Origin: Alphaproteobacteria bacterium
GTDB lineage: Bacteria; Pseudomonadota; Alphaproteobacteria; Paracaedibacterales; CAITNM01
DNA length: 11,878 nt
Assembly (NCBI GenBank): GCA_947499175.1
Contig: CANMNU010000035.1
Location: 1 to 11,878, forward strand
Direction of reading: 5' to 3'
Shown here one piece after another: positions 1 through 6,739 of this stretch. The notes under the pieces are model-generated. The model made no database searches. It worked only from the letters and a program-made list of their open reading frames with translations, and was not told where the DNA came from. Position numbers and translations under genes: made by a program. Positions within the stretch are counted from its first letter, which is position 1; every line of letters begins with the position of its first letter.

Positions 1-42
1 AATTTTATGGAGTTTTTTAAGAGGGAACTAGAAATATTGTAA
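1..42 (+). CDS. possible 3' end of a gene entering the window
   Basis: The first frame is open from base 1 to a TAA at 40-42 and encodes 13 residues ending in FMEFFKRELEIL. The composition is protein-like (amphipathic, charged), but 13 codons open in AT-rich DNA is weak evidence. An AAGGAG sequence follows at 41-46, and the ATG at 58 gives only six codons before a stop, so no gene follows it. The rest of 43-128 shows only AACCG (53-57) and CGGTT (75-79), a poor 5-bp inverted repeat, and nothing else I can name. Confidence 0.2.
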   Translation, partial: NFMEFFKRELEIL

Positions 43-128
43 GGAGAATATTAACCGATGAACAAACTATTCAACGGTTGATGTTTCCTTAGGCATTTAT
101 TTATATTAGACTAGGTATTTTATGGTTC

Positions 129-632
129 TTAATTTATTTTTTTCTTAAAAAATTGTGGCTTAATTGTGAATCTCATAAATGCATCATGCATATATTTTAA
201 GGCAAGAGAACTCATTGCTGCAGCTGTTACATAATCAGCTCCATTTGCCGCATTATAAAAGCCATTTACAGCTACTGCAGTAAATAGACCGGCACCGGCA
301 ATTGGAGCGGCATAACTAGCAGAAAAACTATCGGTATTATCCTGCGAATAAGCAGTAGAAACCTTTAGTATGTTCAATGAAGCACTAGCAATAACTTTTA
401 AATTATCTAAAATACCACCATTTTGACAAGAACTGCTTACCTTCTGTATATTCATCTCACTTTCATGAAGTACAGATGGGCTTCTTTTTGAATAAACAAG
501 AGCTTCCTGTACAACATATTGTGGGGCAAATTGTGGAACTTTCTTTTCTTCCTGTTCAATAACAGCTTGCATTGCATTTGCAAAATTAAACAATGAAAGT
601 GTAAGCACTAAATATTTTAATTGTGTTTTCAT
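129..632 (-). CDS. small exported protein of unknown function
   Basis: This encodes 167 residues from the ATG at 632. That start is chosen because AAGG lies 5 bases upstream and because it places a textbook Sec signal peptide at the N-terminus: two lysines, a hydrophobic core, and a cleavage motif ANA after residue 20. The longer frame from 680 would bury this signal. The mature part starts with a charged segment (EQEEKK). It has a single cysteine (SSSCQNGG) and a Gly/Ala-rich, moderately hydrophobic stretch near residues 105-145 that could associate with a membrane, and it ends in a basic tail (QFFKKKIN). No domain family is recognised. The gene follows the NUDIX gene by 135 bases and probably has its own promoter. 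It is probably periplasmic or outer-membrane associated; the function is unknown. Confidence 0.7.
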   Translation of the reverse strand: MKTQLKYLVLTLSLFNFANAMQAVIEQEEKKVPQFAPQYVVQEALVYSKRSPSVLHESEMNIQKVSSSCQNGGILDNLKVIASASLNILKVSTAYSQDNTDSFSASYAAPIAGAGLFTAVAVNGFYNAANGADYVTAAAMSSLALKYMHDAFMRFTIKPQFFKKKIN

Positions 633-636
633 AATA

Positions 637-643
637 ACCTTCA
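637..643 (-). promoter_or_regulatory. ribosome binding site that fixes the start at 632
   Basis: On the minus strand GAAGG lies 5 bases before the ATG at 632. It supports this start over the upstream in-frame ATG at 680, which would put about 16 residues in front of the signal peptide. Confidence 0.5.
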
Positions 644-663
644 CAAAAAAATTGTTTACAATT

Positions 664-669
664 ATTATA
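664..669 (-). promoter_or_regulatory. candidate -10 box for the exported-protein gene
   Basis: The minus strand reads TATAAT here, a perfect sigma70 -10, about 32 bases before the start codon. The -35 partner is weak (TTGTTA, spacer 15). A second possibility further upstream is TTGACA (minus strand, 750-755) with TATGCT (726-731) at 18-base spacing. Both are sequence matches only, in very AT-rich DNA. Confidence 0.35.
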
Positions 670-767
670 ATATTACACAAACATTAACAAATAGTTAATT
701 TTTAAGTGTTTATTATTTATATTTGAGCATAAAAACATTTTTATTGTAATGTCAATTATTTATAAAA

Positions 768-1181
768 CTAAATACTTAGCATCAAGCACTTAATAATTGG
801 TTCATCAGCATCTGGCATTAAATATTTTTCTAAATCACCCGGCATAACCCAAGCACAATCTGGCTGCCCTTCCTTTAAGGTAACTTCCCCGCTCCAAGTT
901 TTGCACAAAAACACAAACATGTTTAAATGAAAATTGTCATAAGTATGCGAAACAAAAGTAAGTGGGAAAATATCTGCAATATTTATAGTAACATCAATTT
1001 CTTCAGCAATTTCACGCACAATCGTTTCTTGTGGAGTTTCAAATTCCTCAACCTTGCCACCCGGAAATTCCCAACACCCCCCCATAGATTTATGAAATGG
1101 GCGCTGCACTAGTAAAACTGAAGTATCAACACGCTGTAAAACTGCAGCACAACACAAAAAAGACGGAACATTTAATGTCAT
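768..1181 (-). CDS. MutT-like NUDIX hydrolase
   Basis: This 137-residue protein has the usual length of MutT/NUDIX hydrolases, which cleave nucleoside diphosphate-X bonds. MutT itself removes 8-oxo-dGTP from the nucleotide pool. The NUDIX box is at residues 42-64: G42, E48, R56, E57, E60 and E61 are all present, so the metal-binding catalytic helix is intact. The usual glycine near the end of the box is Asp63. The preceding GGCWEFPGG is the typical MutT lead-in to the box, and the order strand (VLLVQRP), box, C-terminal FVF/AWV matches the family. The gene starts 13 bases after ampG and is probably on the same transcript; no strong Shine-Dalgarno is visible. The exact substrate cannot be read from the sequence, so I leave the symbol blank; mutT is the most likely choice. 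Confidence 0.85.
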   Translation of the reverse strand: MTLNVPSFLCCAAVLQRVDTSVLLVQRPFHKSMGGCWEFPGGKVEEFETPQETIVREIAEEIDVTINIADIFPLTFVSHTYDNFHLNMFVFLCKTWSGEVTLKEGQPDCAWVMPGDLEKYLMPDADEPIIKCLMLSI

Positions 1182-1194
1182 CTAAGGGTACTTT

Positions 1195-2475
1195 CTAATT
1201 TTTTACGGTTAATTTCTGCAAAGTTTTTTGCAAATACCATAAAGCTGGAATTAACGTGGCAGATGACAAAATAAATAGCACAACCCAGCCAAAGTATGCA
1301 GCCACATATCCCGCTATAATCGAGGTAATCACCCGCGCTAATGATCCAACTGAATAAAGTAATGTAAAGTGGCTAGCCACATATGGTGGTTTGCAAAATA
1401 ATGATAGGTAGCCAATAAACCCAGTTGAAAGTAGGCCTGATGAAAAGCTTTCAATACTCAAGGTTACAACTAGCAAATCAAGGTGATGTTGGCCAAGATA
1501 TGCCATTAGCGCAAATAGGGAACACCCAATAATTTGCAAAATCCCTGAAAGTTGCAAGCAATAAATTGTACTTTTACGGTGAACAATTAATCCACCTACA
1601 AAGCTACCTAGTAGCATTAAGCTAACTCCGTAAACTTTGACAATAGACGCATACTCAAGCTTAGAAAACCCAAGCGAAAATAGAAATGGAGCCCCCAAAG
1701 CATTCATAACTGTACCGGCAATTTTAATAGTAAGAATAAAAGCGATTACATAAGTAAAGAGCTGCTGTTTTACAATAGAATCCAAAGGGGCTAAAAATAC
1801 GTCCTTCCAAAAATTTTTATATTTAGCTGTCTTTTCTTTAAATGCAGGCGGGTCAGGCATATTAAAAAGACCAATAATTCCAACTACACAGCAAGCAGCC
1901 ATAGCCAAATAGGCCCCTTTCCATCCTATTAACAAAGACAGGTAAACAGCTCCAGCACCTGATGTGATCATACCAACGCGAAAACCAATTGACTCACTAG
2001 CAGCGCCACCACCAACATGCGAAGCATCAGAAGCATAAATTCGTAAAGTATCAAGCACAATATCATGGGTTGCTGCAAAAAAACTTACAGCGGTTGCAAC
2101 CACGGCAATCCATAACAAATTTTCAACCGGATCGAGGTGTGCAAGCACACAAAGGCTTGTAATCAAACAAATCAGCGCAAAAAAACCAAAACGCTTCACC
2201 GGGTGCAACCACAAAAATATTGGCAAAGTTACACGGTCAAGTAGTGGTGCCCACAAGTATTTAAACGCATACGGCAAACTAACTGCTGTAAAAATACCTA
2301 TTGCTTTGGTATCAAAACCACACTCTGAAAGCCAAATACTTAAAGTTGAAAGGGTTAATAGAAAAGGCACACCGCTTGTAAAACCCATAGCCATTAGGCA
2401 CAAAAAAACAGGGTTACTATAAAAACGAAAAACGCCTCTCACTTTTAATAACTGATGACCTAACGATAATATCAT
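1195..2475 (-). CDS. ampG: AmpG-type muropeptide permease (MFS)
   Basis: This is a multi-spanning inner-membrane transporter of 426 residues. AmpG proteins import GlcNAc-anhydro-MurNAc-peptides from the periplasm for cell wall recycling. Family signatures are visible: SGVPFLLTLSTLSIWL (residues 34-49), SLPYAFKYLWAPLLDR (66-81) and ATHDIVLDTLRI (135-146). The last resembles the usual QDI-x-DAYRI motif with Gln to His and Ala to Thr. About 12 hydrophobic segments follow along the chain. The frame is open up to 2643, but that extension runs through the tRNA-Ser gene and is not real coding. The ATG at 2475, 17 bases after the tRNA, is the first sensible start, with a GTG at 2442 as the alternative. 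It probably shares a transcript with the tRNA upstream and the NUDIX gene downstream. Confidence 0.85.
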   Translation of the reverse strand: MILSLGHQLLKVRGVFRFYSNPVFLCLMAMGFTSGVPFLLTLSTLSIWLSECGFDTKAIGIFTAVSLPYAFKYLWAPLLDRVTLPIFLWLHPVKRFGFFALICLITSLCVLAHLDPVENLLWIAVVATAVSFFAATHDIVLDTLRIYASDASHVGGGAASESIGFRVGMITSGAGAVYLSLLIGWKGAYLAMAACCVVGIIGLFNMPDPPAFKEKTAKYKNFWKDVFLAPLDSIVKQQLFTYVIAFILTIKIAGTVMNALGAPFLFSLGFSKLEYASIVKVYGVSLMLLGSFVGGLIVHRKSTIYCLQLSGILQIIGCSLFALMAYLGQHHLDLLVVTLSIESFSSGLLSTGFIGYLSLFCKPPYVASHFTLLYSVGSLARVITSIIAGYVAAYFGWVVLFILSSATLIPALWYLQKTLQKLTVKN

Positions 2476-2492
2476 TATCCAAGATAAAGAAG

Positions 2493-2582
2493 TGGCGGAT
2501 GGGGTGGGATTCGAACCCACGGAGAGCTTACACCCTCGCCAGTTTTCAAGACTGGTGCCTTCAACCGCTCGGCCACCCATCC
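2493..2582 (-). tRNA. tRNA-Ser (anticodon UGA)
   Basis: This is a 90-nt class II tRNA. The acceptor stem GGATGGG/CCCATCC (2576-2582 with 2497-2503) is perfect, followed by discriminator G and an encoded CCA (2493-2495). The D-arm begins GGCCGAGCGGTTGAAGGC. The anticodon stem CCAGT/ACTGG encloses the loop CTTGAAA, giving anticodon TGA (UGA), which reads UCA and other UCN serine codons. A long variable arm, typical of tRNA-Ser, follows, then the T-arm GTGGG-TTCGAAT-CCCAC. It lies 23 bases after hemC and 17 bases before ampG on the same strand, so it is probably processed from a shared transcript. Confidence 0.97.
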
Positions 2583-2605
2583 ACAGGTGTATACATAGAA
2601 GAATA

Positions 2606-3544
2606 TTACAGGTATTTTCTAAACTCGCAAGCCCTTTTAACACTTTCTATAAAAATTTCTAAGCATAACCCAAAATTAGGTAATTTTTCAGACATTTGCA
2701 TAATAATAGGGGCAACCCTTTTATGGTCATTTTTATCAAAAAGCATTACCTTTAGTTGAATTTCTTTTTTATGCATTTGTGCATACACACCAATTGGGTC
2801 ATGGCATGTAACATTTAATCCTTCTATGACTTTGCGCTCAAGCTCAATCATTAAACGACTTGTTGCATGATTAATTTTTAAAAGTGCATCATCAAATCGC
2901 TTATCACCTTTGCGTTTAAGAATCACCAAAGCCCCCTGCCCTGCAGCTGGCACATGTTTTTCATGGTCTAAAATTTGTGTTTGTGCGTCTACACCCAAAA
3001 TAGAGCCATTATTCAATAACCCCATACGTTTTAAGCCAGAAACTGCCAAAATAATTCCTGCCATTTCCTTATTTTGAAATTTTTGCAAACGGGTTTGAAT
3101 ATTACCTCGGCACGGTACAATTTCAATATTTTTAAAATAAAAATTTAGTTGGTAACCACGCCGTAGCGATGAAGTACCAATTTTAGCGTTTGCAGGAAGG
3201 TTGTCTAAATTCAAACCCTGCCGATAAATCAATATATCCCGCGCATCTTCCCGCAATGGCACAGCAGCAATTTCTAAACCTTTATGTAATGGCGTCTCAA
3301 CATCCTTCATTGAATGTATCGCCAAATCAATCGTTCCATTAAGTAATGCCAGGTCAAGTTCCTTAGTAAACAAACTTTTGCCACCATGATCCCGCAATGG
3401 ACCGGCAATTTTATCACCAGTGCTTACAATTGGTACAATTTCATATTCAGTGTTAAAATTAACGCAATCAACAACTTGCTGCGTTTGCGCCATTGCCAAA
3501 GCAGATTGACGCGAACCAATTCGAATAAGACTGGTAGATTTCAC
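2606..3544 (-). CDS. hemC: porphobilinogen deaminase (hydroxymethylbilane synthase)
   Basis: This 312-residue protein has the usual family length (about 300-315). The enzyme polymerises four porphobilinogens to hydroxymethylbilane in cytosolic heme synthesis. Visible features are IRIGSRQSALAMAQ at the N-terminus, the catalytic Asp81 in HSMKDV, GTSSLRR (123-129) and RGNIQTRL (147-154) for substrate carboxylates, and PAAGQGAL (199-206). Cys247 in TCHDPIG should carry the dipyrromethane cofactor; the usual GGC is altered to NVTC, but the cysteine and PIG are kept. The start is a GTG at 3544, because an ATG just upstream hits a stop within three codons. The gene diverges from recR and leads the run hemC, tRNA-Ser, ampG, NUDIX gene. 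No hemD is adjacent. Confidence 0.95.
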   Translation of the reverse strand: MKSTSLIRIGSRQSALAMAQTQQVVDCVNFNTEYEIVPIVSTGDKIAGPLRDHGGKSLFTKELDLALLNGTIDLAIHSMKDVETPLHKGLEIAAVPLREDARDILIYRQGLNLDNLPANAKIGTSSLRRGYQLNFYFKNIEIVPCRGNIQTRLQKFQNKEMAGIILAVSGLKRMGLLNNGSILGVDAQTQILDHEKHVPAAGQGALVILKRKGDKRFDDALLKINHATSRLMIELERKVIEGLNVTCHDPIGVYAQMHKKEIQLKVMLFDKNDHKRVAPIIMQMSEKLPNFGLCLEIFIESVKRACEFRKYL

Positions 3545-3587
3545 AAAATCATGCTAATTAAAACGATACATCTTAGTACAATCTATA
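3545..3587. promoter_or_regulatory. divergent hemC/recR intergenic region
   Basis: Only 43 bp separate the two divergent starts, so both promoters must sit here or reach into the coding ends. Plus-strand TACAAT (3577-3582) and TATAAT (3584-3589, overlapping the recR ATG) look like -10 boxes. They lie too close to the start codon to give a normal leader, and no good -35 accompanies them. No Shine-Dalgarno precedes either start. Confidence 0.3.
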
Positions 3588-4184
3588 ATGAACAGTTCTG
3601 AAATTCAACGGCTGATCCAGCTTTTAAGCAGGCTACCAGGGCTTGGGCCACGTTCAGGTCGCAGGGCAGCCTTGTATCTTTTACAAAAAAAAGAAAGCCA
3701 CATGGCACCTTTAATTGAAGCAATCAACAATGCTTATCAAACAATTCAAACCTGCCAAAGTTGCTTTAATTTAGATAGTCACAGACTTTGCAGCCTATGC
3801 CGTGACCCCAAACGTGACCAAGAAACAATTTGTATTGTAGAATCTGTTAGTGATTTGTGGGCAATGGAACGATCAAATACCTACCGCGGATTGTACTTTG
3901 TTTTAGGTGGTAATCTTTCAGCAATCCAAGGTATCGGGCCAGATCAATTAAACCTTGGAGCATTGGTTGAAAAATTGCAAAAACAAAAATTTAACGAAGC
4001 CATTTTTGCCCTAAGCGCCACATTAGATGGACAAACCACCATGCATTACGTGCGTGAGCGTATCGCAACATATGTTAGCAATATTTCAAGCTTGGCCCAT
4101 GGAGTGCCAGTTGGTGGAGAACTTGATTATTTAGATGATGGTACATTAACCACCGCAATGACCCATCGTTATAAAGTCGCATAA
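3588..4184 (+). CDS. recR: recombination protein RecR
   Basis: This 198-residue protein has the standard RecR length. RecR works with RecF/RecO to load RecA at single-strand gaps and forms a ring clamp on DNA. The helix-hairpin-helix SRLPGLGPRSGRRAAL (14-29) is followed by a four-cysteine zinc finger (C56, C59, C68, C71). Next comes the Toprim domain, with ICIVESVSD (81-89) carrying the acidic residue and FVLGG (104-108). The C-terminal HGVPVGGELDYLDDGTL (171-187) is the family's conserved Walker-B-like end. The start matches the family N-terminus directly. In many bacteria recR follows dnaX and ybaB; here it stands alone, divergent from hemC. It ends at a hairpin facing a minus-strand gene. 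Confidence 0.96.
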   Translation: MNSSEIQRLIQLLSRLPGLGPRSGRRAALYLLQKKESHMAPLIEAINNAYQTIQTCQSCFNLDSHRLCSLCRDPKRDQETICIVESVSDLWAMERSNTYRGLYFVLGGNLSAIQGIGPDQLNLGALVEKLQKQKFNEAIFALSATLDGQTTMHYVRERIATYVSNISSLAHGVPVGGELDYLDDGTLTTAMTHRYKVA

Positions 4185-4222
4185 AAAAACACAGCCACAC
4201 TTTTTGCGGTGTGACTGTATCA
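4185..4222 (-). terminator. intrinsic terminator between convergent genes
   Basis: ACAG-C-CACAC (4191-4200) pairs with GTGTG-A-CTGT (4209-4218), a 9-bp stem with one C/A mismatch and an 8-nt loop. Read on the minus strand the stem is followed directly by a run of seven T, the classic form, so it best serves the coiled-coil gene ending at 4232. On the plus strand only an AT-rich, T-poor tail follows, so it would be a weaker stop for recR. Confidence 0.65.
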
Positions 4223-4231
4223 ATATTTTAA

Positions 4232-5119
4232 CTACATTTGTTCTTGACTTATTACAGCCAATACAGCTTGGTCTTCAATTTGACGAAATAACGCTTCTCT
4301 ACCAGGCATAGCTGTTTCAACAGCTTGGTAAGAAGCCTCCCCTAGCTCCCTTAATTTGGCATAAAGCTCATCTGTTCTTTGGCTAAACTCTGCAAGCACA
4401 GGGCTTAATTCATTTCTCTTAGCCTCAAACTTTTGCTCTTCTTTACGCAAAGTTTCATTTAGTTCCTTAGATAGTAATCTGCGAATTTCAGAAATTGTTT
4501 CTGGCAAATCACCATCAACACTTGCAAGAAGCTTTTCAATTGCATCCTCTTTAAACCCCATACGTAAGCCTGCATCAAAGCTGTCTAAACCATCCATAAG
4601 CCCAGCGTACTTTATTTTGTTTGTATAATGATTTTGAAGAATATCATTTTTTTCTTTATTTAATTGCTTAATTTGATCCAAAATCGGCAGGCGATTTTTA
4701 TCAAGCTCTGCCAGCAATGGACCTAATTTAGAATCTCCATATTCAGCATGCAATTGACTCAAAACTTTTTTACGTTGGTTAAGCGCATATTCACTCCATT
4801 TATCAAATTCTTTATCATGCGGCTCCCTTAAGGAATCAATTATTTTAATTTCTTCATGTATTTTAGCTTTTTGCTCTTCAAATTCTTGTGTAATTTCCAG
4901 TTTTGCATCCTCTGCTTGTAGCTGCATAGCTCCCATCTGGTTATGGACAGAATTTTGAATTACTCGCAATTGCGCATTTTCAGCTAAGGCAAACTCACCA
5001 AATTCTGAAGGTGACATTTTTGCAGAAACGTTAGATGTCGCTACAATGCTTAACGCCAATACTAAATTTTTTTTCAATGTTGCTAAAAATAGTGTTAATG
5101 TTTTAGAAAAATTGAGCAT
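4232..5119 (-). CDS. exported coiled-coil protein of unknown function
   Basis: This encodes 295 residues from the ATG at 5119, chosen because GGAG sits 6 bases upstream; a TTG at 5131 in the same frame is disfavoured. The N-terminus is a Sec signal peptide (lysines, then LVLALSIVATSNVSA) with likely cleavage after residue 33. The mature protein is almost wholly charged and helical. It has long Glu/Lys/Gln-rich heptad-like stretches around residues 50-100, 125-160 and 195-255, and no cysteine or further membrane segment. It has a break with Gly/Asp around residues 172-190 (GLMDGLDSFDAGLRMGF). It looks like a periplasmic or secreted coiled coil. It lies 63 bases downstream of the two paralogous exported proteins on the same strand, so shared expression is possible. 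I do not recognise a family. Confidence 0.75.
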   Translation of the reverse strand: MLNFSKTLTLFLATLKKNLVLALSIVATSNVSAKMSPSEFGEFALAENAQLRVIQNSVHNQMGAMQLQAEDAKLEITQEFEEQKAKIHEEIKIIDSLREPHDKEFDKWSEYALNQRKKVLSQLHAEYGDSKLGPLLAELDKNRLPILDQIKQLNKEKNDILQNHYTNKIKYAGLMDGLDSFDAGLRMGFKEDAIEKLLASVDGDLPETISEIRRLLSKELNETLRKEEQKFEAKRNELSPVLAEFSQRTDELYAKLRELGEASYQAVETAMPGREALFRQIEDQAVLAVISQEQM

Positions 5120-5125
5120 AATGCG

Positions 5126-5129
5126 CTCC
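5126..5129 (-). promoter_or_regulatory. ribosome binding site that fixes the start at 5119
   Basis: Minus-strand GGAG lies 6 bases before the ATG at 5119. It overlaps the alternative TTG start at 5131, which therefore is unlikely to be used. Confidence 0.55.
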
Positions 5130-5164
5130 AAATCGGTTAACTAAGGAATAATAATCTCCAAAAA

Positions 5165-5181
5165 GTTAACAAACTCTTAAC
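5165..5181 (-). terminator. weak terminator-like hairpin after paralog A
   Basis: On the minus strand GTTAA and TTAAC form a 5-bp stem with a 7-nt loop followed by TTTTT, two bases after the stop of the gene ending at 5183. It has almost no G/C pairs, so it may at most attenuate transcription into the coiled-coil gene. Confidence 0.25.
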
Positions 5182-5182
5182 G

Positions 5183-6484
5183 CTAAATTATACCCTCAAC
5201 AAAACATCCTAATATTTTAACATCAACAATAGATTGAAGTCTTAACTCATTGCAATCCATAATAAACGATGGACCAAAGCTTTGATTATCATAATAACAC
5301 CACTCACCTTTCACCTTATCATAATAAATCGATCTAGAATGACAGTAAGAATTATTGGGACTCCCACCCAATAACACTACAAAATCTCCACTATAAGTAG
5401 TTTTCTCACCAATTTTTAAAATTCCACCTGGCAAAAATTGCTTAGCATTGGCGTTATTCCAAGAAGGTATCCTTTTGTATGGTCTGTTAAGAACAAAATC
5501 TTCTTTCCAGAACATATTAACAACTTCATAAGGTTCTTCCTGAAAAGCTGTTGTTTCTTGTGCCATTCGCTTTTGCACATATATGCCGATAGCTTTTACA
5601 ACATTAAATGTAGATGGATGCAATTTTGGTTCTGCAATATTGTCAATCTCACTCTTTGCAACTTTAATGCCACTTATGTAATAATTTCCGTCTTCATCCT
5701 TAAATATCTTAGAAGCTAATTCATCTCTTAATACTTTAGTTTGCGCCACTGCATACAAATATGAATACAAATTACAAGCCCAATCAATGTAACGCTGTTT
5801 AAATGCATCATTATTCCCCATTAAAATAAGAAATTCATCACCGGCCGATGGAGTACCAGTTGGTGTATTTCTAGGCTCAGCATACATAAGCTCGTTAACT
5901 TTTTTAGCATACGTACTTAATGTTTCTTTATCCTTAATTTCGGTACTGTGTATATAATCTGGAATTATTCCACCACTACATTTGTTATACAAACGTATAG
6001 ACTTTAAAGTATCAGTATAAGTCTCCAACTCCTTATCACTAACGCTTACACATACTAACCCTTGGTCAAAACCACGCCCATGCATAATTGCCCTAGACAT
6101 ATCTTTTAAATACTGGGAGAAATCATTTGAATATTGAGCAAGCCCACTTGTAAGCTGAATAAGCCCAGTGCGTAAATTAGCATCCAGTGGTTGTTCTCGA
6201 TAACCATCTATAGTAATGTTTTTCGGGTATTCTTCATTACATCGACAAAAACCTAGCAAGTTATTAATCAAAGAAAGAGCACCAATAGAATAATATTGAA
6301 TATTACGATTACTCATTATTTCTTTAATTGATTCTTTAACCACTGGGTTGTGAATAAACAGCTTTACAGTATCATGGCTTAATGGCTCACTAGTCAAATC
6401 TTTAACTATACTTGAAAAACCAACACTCCAACAAAACATACCAATAAGGAAAACTTTGCGCACAATTTTAATATTTTTTTGCAT
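5183..6484 (-). CDS. exported protein, tandem paralog A, with a USP-like C-terminal block
   Basis: This 433-residue protein begins with a Sec-type signal peptide (KNIKIVRK, then VFLIGMFCWSVGF). It is a clear homolog of the next gene upstream (6740-8002) along its whole length, at roughly 60-65% identity by eye. The best-kept blocks are residues 121-205 and 365-400. Near the C-terminus it has C381-H382, then SRSIYYD, then W395-C-Y-Y-D-N400. This resembles the catalytic His and Asp/Asn box of ubiquitin-specific proteases (GHY, about 11-13 residues, W-x-x-F-D-D). No canonical USP Cys box is seen. Cys145 (GLVCV) and Cys237 (WACNLYSYL) are conserved in both copies and could be nucleophiles. The likely role, a secreted cysteine protease acting on a host, is an inference; the family is not recognised. 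Confidence 0.75.
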   Translation of the reverse strand: MQKNIKIVRKVFLIGMFCWSVGFSSIVKDLTSEPLSHDTVKLFIHNPVVKESIKEIMSNRNIQYYSIGALSLINNLLGFCRCNEEYPKNITIDGYREQPLDANLRTGLIQLTSGLAQYSNDFSQYLKDMSRAIMHGRGFDQGLVCVSVSDKELETYTDTLKSIRLYNKCSGGIIPDYIHSTEIKDKETLSTYAKKVNELMYAEPRNTPTGTPSAGDEFLILMGNNDAFKQRYIDWACNLYSYLYAVAQTKVLRDELASKIFKDEDGNYYISGIKVAKSEIDNIAEPKLHPSTFNVVKAIGIYVQKRMAQETTAFQEEPYEVVNMFWKEDFVLNRPYKRIPSWNNANAKQFLPGGILKIGEKTTYSGDFVVLLGGSPNNSYCHSRSIYYDKVKGEWCYYDNQSFGPSFIMDCNELRLQSIVDVKILGCFVEGII

Positions 6485-6530
6485 TTTTAAAATTCTTTCA
6501 ACTTTTTAAATTAGACAAATCCATTACACG

Positions 6531-6559
6531 TATATAGACATACCATTGCTTAATTGCAA
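6531..6559 (-). promoter_or_regulatory. candidate promoter of paralog A, with a dyad over the -35
   Basis: On the minus strand TTGCAA (6554-6559) and TATATA (6531-6536) are separated by 17 bases, and the start codon lies 46 bases beyond the -10. An inverted repeat ATTGC-N6-GCAAT (6545-6560) covers the -35 and could be an operator. The -10 region aligns with the equivalent region upstream of paralog B, which supports function. Confidence 0.4.
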
Positions 6560-6594
6560 TGTTCAATTGAAAGTTTCAGGTAGCATCTAAATTT

Positions 6595-6720
6595 TTAAAG
6601 ATATCCTAGTTGGCGCAATAAACTTTGAAAGAATAACTCTGAATCTGATAAATTCCATTTAAAATTCCAAAGACCTGGCAAATATTTCCAAAAATCAACT
6701 AAATGCATACAATAAAGCCA
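6595..6720 (-). pseudogene. possible protein remnant between the paralogs
   Basis: The minus strand is open for 41 codons from after a TAG (6721-6723) to a TAA at 6595. The translation is tryptophan-rich and protein-like (WKYLPGLWNFKW, then LSDSELFFQSLLRQLGYL). An ATG at 6708 would give 37 residues, but no Shine-Dalgarno is seen. It may be the C-terminal end of a lost gene. Its last codons resemble, loosely, the stretch just after the MFS fragment upstream of paralog B (LFQRILQKW). The family is unknown. Confidence 0.3.
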
Positions 6721-6739
6721 CTAGCCAGAAATAGAGAAT

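Noticed and set aside
58..81. Six-codon frame after AAGGAG at 41-46
   Set aside because: Too short, spacing of about 11 bases, and no downstream gene on that strand for it to act as a leader peptide.
650..665. AATTG-TAAA-CAATT hairpin followed by T run on the minus strand
   Set aside because: Five A/T-dominated pairs in very AT-rich DNA, sitting just before a start codon; not credible as a terminator.
2476..2643. 56-codon N-terminal extension of the ampG frame
   Set aside because: It reads through the whole tRNA-Ser gene and into the end of hemC, has no family match, and precedes the normal AmpG start.
2499..2759. Plus-strand frame across the tRNA and the 3' end of hemC
   Set aside because: It is antisense to a certain tRNA and a certain gene, with no supporting signals.
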